A stretch of 64,000 nt of DNA, from assembly GCF_016629525.1 (NCBI RefSeq), contig NZ_AP024269.1, positions 4,613,501-4,677,500 on the forward strand, in the 5' to 3' direction. This document shows positions 56,307 through 64,000 of the stretch, in pieces (position 1 is the first letter of the stretch; each line of letters starts with the position of its first letter). The DNA comes from Kaistia sp. 32K. Its GTDB lineage: Bacteria > Pseudomonadota > Alphaproteobacteria > Rhizobiales > Kaistiaceae. The position numbers and the translations under genes were made by a program. A model generated the notes under the pieces. That model had not been told where the DNA came from, made no database searches, and saw nothing but the letters and a program-made list of their open reading frames with translations.

Positions 56307-57620
56307 ATGGCAGAAGAAAAGAAGGGCCTGTTCCGTCGCTGGTTCGGCGGCGGCGCGCCGAAGCCGGAGGAGCAGGCGCCCGAGCTCGTCGCGACGCCCG
56401 AGCCGGTCGCAGTCGCCGAGCCCGAGCCGGTCACCGCCGAGGCCCCTGCTCCCGTTGTAGTGCCGGCGGAGGCGATCGAGCTTGTCGAGACCGTCACGCC
56501 GATCGAGGCCGTCGTGGTCGAAGCCGAGCCCGAGCCGACCGTGGCCGAGCGGGAAGCGCCCGTCGTCGCCGAGATCGCGGCGCCCGAACCCGTCGCAGAA
56601 GCGCCAGTCCCGGCTCCGGCGGCACCGCCCGCAGCGCCCCGCCCGACCGGTTTCTTCGCGGCGCCGGCCGCGCCCGCCGCTGCCCCGGAACCCGCACCAA
56701 AACAGAACTGGTTCCAGCGGCTGAAGGCCGGCCTGTCGCGCTCGTCCAACGCGATTTCCGACGGCATCGTCTCGGTCTTCACCAAGCGCAAGCTCGACGC
56801 CGACACGCTGGAGGAATTCGAGGACGTGCTGATCCAGGCCGATCTCGGCCTGACGACGTCGTCGGCGATCATCGAGGCGCTGAAGAAGGGCCGCTTCGGC
56901 AAGGAGATCGACGGCGACGAGGTCAAGGCGATCCTGGCCGAGGAGGTGACAAAAGTCCTCGCGCCGGTGGCGAAGCCGCTCGTCATCGATCCCGCCCGCA
57001 AGCCGCATGTCGTCCTCGTCGTCGGCGTCAACGGCACCGGCAAGACGACGACGATCGGCAAGCTCGCGGCGAAGCTTCGCGCCGAGGGCCGTTCGGTCAT
57101 GCTCGCCGCCGGCGACACGTTCCGCGCCGCGGCGGTGGAGCAGCTGAAGATCTGGGGCCAGCGCACCGGCTCGGCCGTCGTCGCGCGCTCGATCGGCGCC
57201 GACGCCGCCGGCCTCGCCTTCGACGCGCTCAAGGACGCGCAGGCGAACGGCACCGACGTGCTCCTGATCGACACGGCCGGGCGGCTGCAGAACCGCACCG
57301 AGCTGATGGCGGAGCTCGAAAAGGTCATCCGCGTGATCAAGAAGCAGGATCCGACCGCGCCGCACAGCGTGCTTCTGACGCTCGACGCCACCACCGGGCA
57401 GAACGCGCTGCAGCAGGTCGAGATCTTCGGCCGCGTCGCCGGCGTTTCCGGCCTAGTCATGACCAAGCTGGACGGCACGGCGCGCGGCGGCATCCTGGTG
57501 GCGATCGCCTCCAAATACGGCCTGCCGATCCACTTCATCGGCGTCGGCGAGGGCATCGACGATCTCGAGCCCTTCGCGGCCGACGATTTCGCCCGCGCCA
57601 TCGCCGGCATCGCCAGCTAG
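56307..57620 (+). CDS. ftsY: Signal recognition particle receptor FtsY
   Basis: A 437-residue SRP receptor GTPase that delivers ribosome-nascent chains to the Sec translocon. An acidic Ala/Pro/Glu/Val-rich A-domain (about 10-125) precedes the N domain (NWFQRLKAGLSRSS) and the G domain, with GVNGTGKTTTIGKLA (G1), DTFRAAAVEQL, DTAGR (G3) and TKLDGTARGG (G4). The start is 3 nt after mtaB; an inverted repeat with CGTTTC/GAAACG arms (57631-57645) and a dispersed repeat follow. Confidence 0.96.
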   Translation: MAEEKKGLFRRWFGGGAPKPEEQAPELVATPEPVAVAEPEPVTAEAPAPVVVPAEAIELVETVTPIEAVVVEAEPEPTVAEREAPVVAEIAAPEPVAEAPVPAPAAPPAAPRPTGFFAAPAAPAAAPEPAPKQNWFQRLKAGLSRSSNAISDGIVSVFTKRKLDADTLEEFEDVLIQADLGLTTSSAIIEALKKGRFGKEIDGDEVKAILAEEVTKVLAPVAKPLVIDPARKPHVVLVVGVNGTGKTTTIGKLAAKLRAEGRSVMLAAGDTFRAAAVEQLKIWGQRTGSAVVARSIGADAAGLAFDALKDAQANGTDVLLIDTAGRLQNRTELMAELEKVIRVIKKQDPTAPHSVLLTLDATTGQNALQQVEIFGRVAGVSGLVMTKLDGTARGGILVAIASKYGLPIHFIGVGEGIDDLEPFAADDFARAIAGIAS

Positions 57621-57651
57621 ATCCTTTCACCGTTTCATGGAAACGATGACG

Positions 57652-57723
57652 TGATCTAGCTATTTGTTTGGTCGCGTTTTCTTCACGCGGGCATCCACTT
57701 CGCTCGAAAACGCTCTAGTGATC
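57652..57723. repeat. Dispersed repeat, GAGCGTTTTCGAGCGAAG type (copy 2, opposite orientation)
   Basis: Read on the minus strand this gives CTAGAGCGTTTTCGAGCGAAGTGG...GTGAAGAAAACGCGACC, the same element as at 21632-21716. GATCTAG and CTAGTGATC flank the ends. It lies between ftsY and the septation protein gene. Confidence 0.8.
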
Positions 57724-57808
57724 GTCCGGGCTGCCGCGACGTGACCGACGCCATAGATCAGCCGCCTTATTGGCCCTATCTTTTGGCGACCACCACCGAA
57801 AGCCGACC

Positions 57809-58453
57809 ATGACACTCGAAATCGAACGCGCCCCCAACGATCCCGCCCGCAAGGAGCTCAATCCGCTCCTCAAGCTGGCCCTGGAGCTCGGACCGCTCGG
57901 CGTCTTCTTCTTCGCCAACGCCCGCGCCGACATCTACTGGGCGACGGGCCTGTTCATGGCGGCGACGCTGGCGGCGCTGGCCGTCTCCTACGCGATGACG
58001 CGCAAGCTGCCGATCATGCCGCTGGTGACGGGCGTCGTCGTGGTGGTGTTCGGCGGGCTGACGCTCTGGCTGCACGACGACACCTTCATCAAGCTGAAGC
58101 CGACCATCGTCAACACGCTGTTCGGCGCGGTCCTGCTCGGCGGCCTCGTCTTCGGCCGCTCGCTGCTCGGCTATGTCTTCGATAGTGTCTTCAAGCTGAC
58201 CGACGAGGGCTGGCGCAAGCTCACCTTCCGCTGGGGCCTGTTCTTCCTGGCGCTCGCCATCCTGAACGTCGTCGTCTGGAAGGCCGCAGACGCCTACTAT
58301 TCGGCCGACGCGAAGGCGGCGACCGATCTCTGGGTGAATTTCAAGGTGTTCGGCATCATGCCGCTGACCTTCCTCTTCACCCTGTTCCAGCTGCCGCTGA
58401 TCTCGCGCACGACGATCGCCGAGGACAAACCCGAGACGCAGCCGACGCGCTGA
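57809..58453 (+). CDS. Intracellular septation protein A / YciB family (IspZ)
   Basis: A 214-residue inner-membrane protein of the YciB/IspZ/septation protein A family with about five helices. The family motif [15 protein letters not shown], then [42 protein letters not shown]...A..N and FGI.PLTFLF...Q.PL is complete. Members affect envelope integrity and division. The ATG at 57809 is chosen over 57770. In related genomes this gene neighbours ftsY and ccmG, as here. Confidence 0.93.
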   Translation: MTLEIERAPNDPARKELNPLLKLALELGPLGVFFFANARADIYWATGLFMAATLAALAVSYAMTRKLPIMPLVTGVVVVVFGGLTLWLHDDTFIKLKPTIVNTLFGAVLLGGLVFGRSLLGYVFDSVFKLTDEGWRKLTFRWGLFFLALAILNVVVWKAADAYYSADAKAATDLWVNFKVFGIMPLTFLFTLFQLPLISRTTIAEDKPETQPTR

Positions 58454-58769
58454 GAGGCGTCATCTCTCCCTGAGCACACCTTCACGCAACACCGTCCTCA
58501 TCAGGCTGAGGAGGCCCGAAGGGCCGTCTCGAAGCAGGCAGGGCCGTCCGGCGATCGATGGGCTGCCTGGGCCGTGCCACCCTCCGCCGTCATCCCGGCG
58601 AAGGCCGGGAGCCAGACACACCGGCCATGGCCGGAAGGCTGAGCTGGAATTTCCCGGCCGGTGTTCATGGGCCCCGGCCTCCGTCGGGGCGACGGTGCCC
58701 TGCCCATAGGCCGTGGCCACATGGCGACCTTTCGGCGATCTGCAAAGTCCTGCCGGGCAGCCAAAGCGA
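58454..58769. other. Repeat-filled intergenic region between septation protein A and ccmG genes
   Basis: The gap is 316 nt between convergent genes; nearly all of it is the mosaic repeat listed at 58462-58746. Minus-strand open frames (for example 58460-58720) are repeat translations. Confidence 0.7.
58462..58746. repeat. Dispersed intergenic repeat mosaic (copy 2 of the 5.2-kb element)
   Basis: The CTCTCCCTGAGCACACC...CAGGCTGAGGAGGCCC part is shared with 52241-52404. The following CGCCGTCATCCCGGCG...GTGTTCATGGGCCCCGGCC...GACGGTGCCCTGCCCATA part is shared with 5214-5453. Confidence 0.82.
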
Positions 58770-59363
58770 TCAGGACGCGGCCAGCGCCTTTTCGATCTCC
58801 GGCATCATCACTTTTTCGAGGCTGTCGTCGCTGAGCGGGCCGACGAACTTGAAGCGGATCGTGCCGTCGCGGCCGATGAGAAACGTCTCCGGCACGCCAT
58901 AGACGCCCCAGTCGATCGAGCTGCGGCCCTTCTCGTCGACGCCAACGGCGGCATAGGGATTGCCGAGCTGGCCAAGGAAGGCGCGCGCGTTGGCCGGCTG
59001 GTCCTTGTAGTTGATGCCGACGAGCTGGATGCGCTTGTCGGCGGCCAGCTTCTCGAGCAACGGGTGCTCCTCGCGACAGGGCACGCACCAGGACGCCCAG
59101 ATATTGACCAGCGTCACCTTGCCGTCGAGCGCGGCCGTATCGAGGCCGGGTTTGTCGAGGCCTTCGAGCGGCGGCAGCACCGTCACGGGCGCCGGGCGCC
59201 CGATCAGCGCCGAGGGGATCAGCGACGGATCGCCCCCCTGCTCCAGCCGGATGACGAAGATCACGGCGAGCGCGGCGAAGGTGGCGATCGGCGCCGAGAT
59301 CAGCAGGCGCCGCACGAGCGAGCGGGGCGGCTTCGCCTCGACCGGAGACCGGGTCTCGCTCAC
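58770..59363 (-). CDS. ccmG: Cytochrome c biogenesis thioredoxin CcmG/DsbE
   Basis: A 197-residue membrane-anchored periplasmic thioredoxin that reduces the apocytochrome/CcmH disulfide. An N-terminal anchor (about 20-40) precedes the DsbE-type domain with NIWASWCVPCREEHPLL (redox WCVPC), the GVYGVPETFLI cis-Pro region and a C-terminal helix. It overlaps ccmD by 4 nt. Last gene of the ccmC-ccmD-ccmG run. Confidence 0.95.
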   Translation of the reverse strand: MSETRSPVEAKPPRSLVRRLLISAPIATFAALAVIFVIRLEQGGDPSLIPSALIGRPAPVTVLPPLEGLDKPGLDTAALDGKVTLVNIWASWCVPCREEHPLLEKLAADKRIQLVGINYKDQPANARAFLGQLGNPYAAVGVDEKGRSSIDWGVYGVPETFLIGRDGTIRFKFVGPLSDDSLEKVMMPEIEKALAAS

Positions 59364-59569
59364 GGCTTCACCGTGGCGCTGCCAGCGGTCTTGCCGGCGG
59401 CCTTGCGCGCCGAACGGCGGCGGATGCCGCGCGCCTCGAGATCGGCGAGCTGGCGGCGCAGATGGCGGCCGTCGAGGACGATCCAGGCGAAGAGCGCCAG
59501 GATGATGACGATCGTCACGCCATAGGCGGCGAGGATGAAGCCGGCATGCGGTCCCAAGGCTTCGATCAT
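59360..59569 (-). CDS. ccmD: Heme exporter protein CcmD
   Basis: A 69-residue small membrane protein: one transmembrane helix (about 9-31) with the conserved GPHAGFILAAYGVT N-terminus, then a basic cytoplasmic tail (DGRHLRRQLADLEARGIRRRS). It helps release holo-CcmE from CcmABC. The start ATG (59569) overlaps the ccmC stop by 4 nt and the ccmG start overlaps its stop, so translation is coupled. Confidence 0.93.
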   Translation of the reverse strand: MIEALGPHAGFILAAYGVTIVIILALFAWIVLDGRHLRRQLADLEARGIRRRSARKAAGKTAGSATVKP

Positions 59570-60309
59570 GCCGGCGCTCCCGCGGGGCTCGCGGCGGCGA
59601 CGAGGCGGAGCGCGCGGATGCGGCGACGCAGGATCTCGTTGCGCATCGCCATCAGGCTCAACGCCAGGAACAGCAGCGTCGCGCCGATGGCGCAGATCAG
59701 GAGCGGATAGAGCATGCTGGCGTCGATGGTCGAGCCGCCCATGCGGAAGACGCTCGCCGGCTGGTGCAGCGTGTTCCACCAGTCGACCGAAAACTTGATG
59801 ATCGGCAGGTTGACCGAGCCGACGAGGATCAGCACGGCGCCGACACGGCCGGCCTTGTTCGGATCCTCGATGGCGTTCCAGAGCGCGATCAGGCCGAGAT
59901 ACATCAGGAACAGGATCAGCACGGAGGTCATGCGCGCATCCCATTCCCACCAGGTGCCCCACATCGGCTTGCCCCAGAGCGAACCGGTCAGGAGCGCCAT
60001 CAGCGTGAAGGCGGCGCCGATCGGCGCGATGGCGCGGGCGGCGACGTCGGCGAGCGGATGGCGCCAGACCAGTGTGCCGAGCGCCGAGACGGCCATCATG
60101 CCGTAGCCGAACATGGAGAGCCACGCGGCCGGCACGTGGATGAACATGATCTTGACCGTCTCGCCCTGCTGATAGTCCGCCGGCGCGACGAAGAGGGCCA
60201 GATACAGCCCCGTGCCGAGGACGAGCGCCGTCACCGCCCAGAGCCAGGGCAGGAGGCGATCGGCGAGCGACATGAAGCGCGTCGGATTGGCGAGATCGAG
60301 AAGGGCCAT
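59566..60309 (-). CDS. ccmC: Heme transporter/handling protein CcmC
   Basis: A 247-residue six-helix membrane protein of the heme-handling family. The tryptophan-rich motif WGTWWEWDARMTS and two flanking conserved histidines (in FIHVPAAW and NTLHQPAS) are present. CcmC transfers heme to CcmE. The chosen ATG (60309) gives the normal family length. Its expected upstream partner, ccmB, is at 10.8 kb on the other strand; here the gene upstream is an unrelated MFS transporter with its own terminator. Confidence 0.95.
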   Translation of the reverse strand: MALLDLANPTRFMSLADRLLPWLWAVTALVLGTGLYLALFVAPADYQQGETVKIMFIHVPAAWLSMFGYGMMAVSALGTLVWRHPLADVAARAIAPIGAAFTLMALLTGSLWGKPMWGTWWEWDARMTSVLILFLMYLGLIALWNAIEDPNKAGRVGAVLILVGSVNLPIIKFSVDWWNTLHQPASVFRMGGSTIDASMLYPLLICAIGATLLFLALSLMAMRNEILRRRIRALRLVAAASPAGAPA

Positions 60310-60393
60310 GCGGATGTCATAGGGTCGCGCCGCGATAATCGCAACGCGACGGATTGCAGCCCCTGCAAAAAGTGCCGGTGGAGCGGCGGAATG

Positions 60394-60421
60394 AAAATGG
60401 CGCCGGCAGGCCGGCGCCATT
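60394..60421 (-). terminator. Rho-independent terminator of the MFS gene
   Basis: A 12-bp perfect stem (AATGGCGCCGGC / GCCGGCGCCATT, loop AG) followed on the minus strand by TTCA (AAAA upstream on the plus strand). It separates the MFS gene from ccmC, so ccmC needs its own promoter in 60310-60393 or readthrough. Confidence 0.8.
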
Positions 60422-60464
60422 CGTCCCGAGGGACCGCGAGCCATCCGCGGATGCCCCAGGCGGA

Positions 60465-61652
60465 TTATTCGGGCGTCCTGCCGGCCGGGGCCAGCGCCCC
60501 GGTGGGCTCGGCCGGCGTCGTCCGGAGCGCGAAGACGGCGACGGCGAAACCCGCCAGCGGCAGCAGCGCGGCGATGAAGGCGACTGATCCGAGCCCGCCA
60601 TGATCGATGACCGCGCCGCCCAGCCAGGCGCCGAGCGCATTGCCGAGGTTGAAGGCGGCGATGTTGAAGCTGGAGGCGAGGCTCTGCCCGGCTCCCTTCG
60701 CGTTCTCCAGCACCCAGAGCTGCAGCGGCGCCACGGTGGCGAAGGCGGACGCGCCGAGAAGGCCGATCGAGACGACCGCGAGGATGCGGTTCTCCAGCGC
60801 GAAGCCCATCAGCCCGAGCACGATGGCGAGCGCCATCAGGCTGCCCAGCATGGTCGGCACCAGATGCTTGTCGGCGAGCTTGCCGCCGAGAAGATTGCCG
60901 AGGATCAGGCCGCCGCCGAAGACGAACAGGATCGGCGACACGGCGCCCTCCGCGAAGCCGGTGATCTCGGTCAGGAGCGGCACGATATAGGTGAAGACGG
61001 CGAAGACGCCGGCATAGCCGAGCACGGTCGTCAGCAGCCCGAGCAGCACCGGACGGCGCATCAGCGCCCGCAGGTCGCGGCGGAAGTCCGGCGCCTCGGG
61101 AGCCGTGCGGTCACGCGGCACGAACACGGCGATGATGGCGAAGGCGACGAGGCCGACAAGCGCCACCGCCCAGAACGTCGCACGCCAGCCGAAGGCCTGG
61201 CCGAGCCAGGTGCCGAAGGGCACGCCGAGCACGTTGGCGACCGTCAGGCCCGTAAACATGATGGCGATGGCGGAGGCCCGCCGGTCCGGCGCCACCAGCG
61301 TCGTCGCGACGACCGAGCCGACACCGAAGAAGGTGCCATGGGCGAAGGCGGTCAGGATCCGCGCCGCCATCAGCGTCGTGTAATCCGGCGCCAGCGCGCA
61401 GGCGAGGTTGCCGATGGTAAAGATCGCCATCAGCGCCAGCAGTGTGGTCTTGCGCGACAGCCGGGCCGTCAGCGCGGTCAGGACCGGCGCGCCGACGACA
61501 ACGCCGAGCGCATAGCCGGAGATGAGCAGGCCGGCAGCGGAGATCGAGACGCCGAAATCGACGCTGACCTCCATCAGCAGGCCCATGATGACGAATTCCG
61601 TGACGCCGATGCCGAAGGCACCGGCCGTCAGGGCGTAGAGGGCGACGGGCAT
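60465..61652 (-). CDS. MFS transporter, DHA1 (AraJ/PbuE-like) efflux type
   Basis: A 395-residue twelve-helix major facilitator. The N-terminal LTAGAFGIGVTEFVIMGLL and the motif-A-like LSRKTTLL between helices 2 and 3 place it with the sugar/drug/purine efflux proteins AraJ, YdhP and PbuE. Motif C-like GVPFGTWLGQAFGWRATF is also present. The substrate is unknown. The ATG at 61652 starts the family-conserved region. It sits immediately outside the inferred right ccm breakpoint. Confidence 0.92.
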   Translation of the reverse strand: MPVALYALTAGAFGIGVTEFVIMGLLMEVSVDFGVSISAAGLLISGYALGVVVGAPVLTALTARLSRKTTLLALMAIFTIGNLACALAPDYTTLMAARILTAFAHGTFFGVGSVVATTLVAPDRRASAIAIMFTGLTVANVLGVPFGTWLGQAFGWRATFWAVALVGLVAFAIIAVFVPRDRTAPEAPDFRRDLRALMRRPVLLGLLTTVLGYAGVFAVFTYIVPLLTEITGFAEGAVSPILFVFGGGLILGNLLGGKLADKHLVPTMLGSLMALAIVLGLMGFALENRILAVVSIGLLGASAFATVAPLQLWVLENAKGAGQSLASSFNIAAFNLGNALGAWLGGAVIDHGGLGSVAFIAALLPLAGFAVAVFALRTTPAEPTGALAPAGRTPE

Positions 61653-61810
61653 AGGTTTGCATCCCGGGTTGAACAGGTCGACCCGGAAGGTGGCCTCGCG
61701 CCGGCCCGCGATCCAGATCGCCGCCCGGCACGGCATCTATGAAGCGAATTCACAGACACCGCGCCGGGTCGCTCGCGCCCCGCCCCGGGGAGCCCTAGTA
61801 TTGGCCGCCC

Positions 61811-62461
61811 CTATGCCTTCTCCCGCGCCGCCCAGTTCAGGCCGCGGCGCAGGATCGTCCGCATCTCGGCATTGTCGAACTCGGCCGCGACATGCCCGAG
61901 CGCCGAATAGAAGACGCGCCCGGCGCCGAACCGCCGCTTGAACACGACCGGCATGACGACGCCGGCGGTGACCGGATCATGCTCGCCGGTAAACGTCGTT
62001 GTCGCCAAGATCTCGATCGACGGATCGTAATGCAGGTAATACTGCTCCGACACATAGTCGAAGCTCGATATGCCCTGCATCACCGGATCGTCCGGCCGCG
62101 TGACGTCGACCCGGTAGCGAACGATGTCGCCCGGATGCGCCACCCATTGCACCCCGACCAGATAGTGAAACTGCACGATGTTGCGGAACGAGGTGGCGAG
62201 ACCGCCATGATAGCTGGCAAGCCCGAGCCCGTTCCGCACGGCGAGCGAGAGACGCTCGATCTGGGCCTTTTCGATCTCGTCGCTGGTGATGATCGGCACG
62301 ACGAGGTCGAGCTCGTCGAGCTGGTCGCTGCCGAGCGCGCGGTAGTCCTGAGTGATGTGGGTGTCGAATCCGTCTTGCCCGAGGATTTCTTCGACTTTTT
62401 TTGCGCCTTGCTCGGGCTGGTGACCTGGCCATCCGCCGTAGACGATCAAGGCGTTTAGCAT
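61811..62461 (-). CDS. ThuA domain-containing protein
   Basis: A 216-residue ThuA-like (glutamine-amidotransferase-fold) protein. LNALIVYGGWPGHQP, Y..L......LDLVVPIIT..EI, GLASYHGGLATSF and the VGVQWVAHPGD segment match the family, known from rhizobial trehalose utilisation. No trehalose transport genes are nearby, so the role is uncertain. AGGGGG lies before the ATG. It lies between the MFS gene and the rRNA operon. Confidence 0.9.
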   Translation of the reverse strand: MLNALIVYGGWPGHQPEQGAKKVEEILGQDGFDTHITQDYRALGSDQLDELDLVVPIITSDEIEKAQIERLSLAVRNGLGLASYHGGLATSFRNIVQFHYLVGVQWVAHPGDIVRYRVDVTRPDDPVMQGISSFDYVSEQYYLHYDPSIEILATTTFTGEHDPVTAGVVMPVVFKRRFGAGRVFYSALGHVAAEFDNAEMRTILRRGLNWAAREKA

Positions 62462-62805
62462 GTTTTCCCCCTGTTGGTTGTTTTGGTTTTTGGGATGATG
62501 TCGAAGGCTTTGTTTTTGCGCCAGTGTCCTAGAGGGGAGCTGGAGCTTCGTCCGGTCGGATCGGGGGTTGGCTCGGCCGCGGCCACCCGGTTTTGAGCTT
62601 GCGCGCTTGTGCGGGTCTGTTCCGGGCAGGTGCTGTTCCGCGCCGTGGCGCTAGTGCCGGCGTCGCCGCCGCCCTGCCCTCGCCGCCCTGCCCTGCCCTC
62701 GCCTTGGTGCTTGTGGCGACGTCCGGCCTGGGACCGGCCTGGGACCGGCCTGGTCCGGAGCGGAGCGCGCGTCGATTCCCGGCCGGTTTCGTGGTGCTTG
62801 AACGC
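62462..62805. other. Intergenic low-complexity region between ThuA and the rRNA operon
   Basis: There is no supported gene. The stretch contains a GT-rich patch (62470-62520), a CCCTGCC/CTCGCC-rich patch (62671-62703) and an 11-nt tandem repeat (CCGGCCTGGGA, nearly three copies, about 62723-62755). Open frames here have simple composition. Confidence 0.55.
62723..62755. repeat. Short tandem repeat (CCGGCCTGGGA)n
   Basis: An 11-nt unit is repeated almost three times without interruption, with the last copy diverging at its 3' end. Confidence 0.75.
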
Positions 62806-62845
62806 AAAAAAACCGCCGGCGAGAATATCGCGCGGCGGGGTTTTT
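62806..62845 (-). terminator. Rho-independent terminator of the rRNA operon
   Basis: A GC-rich hairpin with CCGCCGGC-type and GCGCGGCGG-type arms is flanked by A7 on the left (T-run on the minus strand) and T5 on the right. It lies about 50 nt beyond the 3' end of 5S rRNA. Confidence 0.88.
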
Positions 62846-62896
62846 GTTGTGTTTCATCGTAGAGAGAATGTTTCGAAGGGTTTCTGTGCTTTGCAG

Positions 62897-63011
62897 GCCT
62901 GGCAGCGACCTACTCTCCCGTGTCTTAAGACAAAGTACCATTGGCGCGGAGGAGTTTAACGGCCGAGTTCGGAATGGGATCGGGTTCAGGCTCCTCGCCA
63001 TGACCACCAGG
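62897..63011 (-). rRNA. rrf: 5S ribosomal RNA
   Basis: The minus strand reads CCTGGTGGTCATGGCGAGGAG..., then AACCCGATCCCATTCCGAACTCGG and ends ...GGTCGCTGCCAGGC. This is the canonical alphaproteobacterial 5S with complementary ends. Ends are approximate to a few nt. Confidence 0.96.
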
Positions 63012-63119
63012 CCGGCGAAGCACAGAAGAAACTGGTTTTGCAGGGTTAGCTGCTTTTGTCGTCGATGATCATTCCCGCGGATCTCGAGAGATCCGCTTGG
63101 GATGAGCATGGATTAATGG
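63012..63119 (-). other. 23S-5S intergenic spacer
   Basis: The spacer is about 108 nt and contains an inverted repeat (GCGGATCT / AGATCCGC, 63077-63096), probably an RNase processing stem. No tRNA lies in the spacer. Confidence 0.7.

Positions 63120-64000
<881 letters not shown>

Noticed and set aside
54651-57365. 904-codon minus-strand open frame opposite dapF, mtaB and ftsY
   Set aside because: Antisense to three clear core genes, with low-complexity composition and no recognisable family.

Overview
The window is GC-rich (by eye about two thirds G+C) and carries a gene set and gene order typical of an alphaproteobacterium of the order Hyphomicrobiales (Rhizobiales). Signs of this are hemC-hemD-Mic60-hemY, a DUF1127 gene followed by CCUCCUCCC-loop hairpins, a DUF1674 (SDHAF4) gene beside htpX, tsaD-gpsA, dapF-mtaB-ftsY-septation protein A, and cytochrome c maturation genes beside acnA. 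The genus cannot be fixed from the sequence alone. The right end is the 3' part of an rRNA operon (5S and partial 23S, minus strand), so this is chromosome.

Layout. 0.2-9.3 kb: Bax-inhibitor-1 protein, GNAT acetyltransferase, a small secreted protein, DUF2794, HtpG, a DUF1223 protein and aconitase. 9.5-10.8 kb: ccmA-ccmB. 11.1-18.2 kb: purH, heparinase-like protein, rsmB and htpX on the minus strand, then an SDHAF4 gene and a ParE/RHH-type toxin-antitoxin pair on the plus strand. 18.2-27.9 kb: acetyl-CoA synthetase; a YciI / EVE / METTL20-like methyltransferase operon; a divergent LysR / metallo-hydrolase pair; a tsaD-nudix-gpsA operon; then hemC and hemD. 28.0-30.9 kb: alpha-Mic60, hemY and tRNA-Thr(CGT).

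30.9-39.4 kb looks accessory: a diguanylate cyclase, an SDR/MarR/BrnA-like block bracketed by a 54-bp perfect direct repeat, an EptA-like transferase, small orphan proteins and a two-gene Fluc (CrcB) fluoride channel. 39.4-49 kb: envelope and small stress-type genes (DUF2934, phosphatase, porin-like fragment, YihY, AI-2E family, L,D-transpeptidase, YoaK-type DUF1275, DUF1127 with three CcsR-like hairpins, DUF1993), then glpK. 49-52 kb: an SbmA/BacA-type exporter whose ATPase domain has lost its catalytic motifs, overlapping a glucoamylase-like/GH144-type gene. 52.4-62.5 kb: pncB, dapF-mtaB-ftsY-septation protein A, ccmG-ccmD-ccmC, an MFS exporter and a ThuA protein. 62.8-64 kb: 5S and 23S rRNA.

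Main observations. (1) Three consecutive hairpins show the same 10-nt loop ACCTCCTCCC directly after a DUF1127 gene, a compact CcsR/cuckoo-type sRNA locus with an anti-Shine-Dalgarno-like loop. (2) ccmAB and ccmCDG lie about 50 kb apart in opposite orientation; a single inversion would rejoin them as one ccmABCDG operon. (3) The ABC exporter NBD has degenerate Walker A, signature, Walker B and H-loop motifs. (4) A 54-bp direct repeat derived from the 3' end of the EptA-like gene brackets a 1.8-kb cargo block. (5) Several families of dispersed intergenic repeats recur, one of which lies at the ccmB breakpoint.
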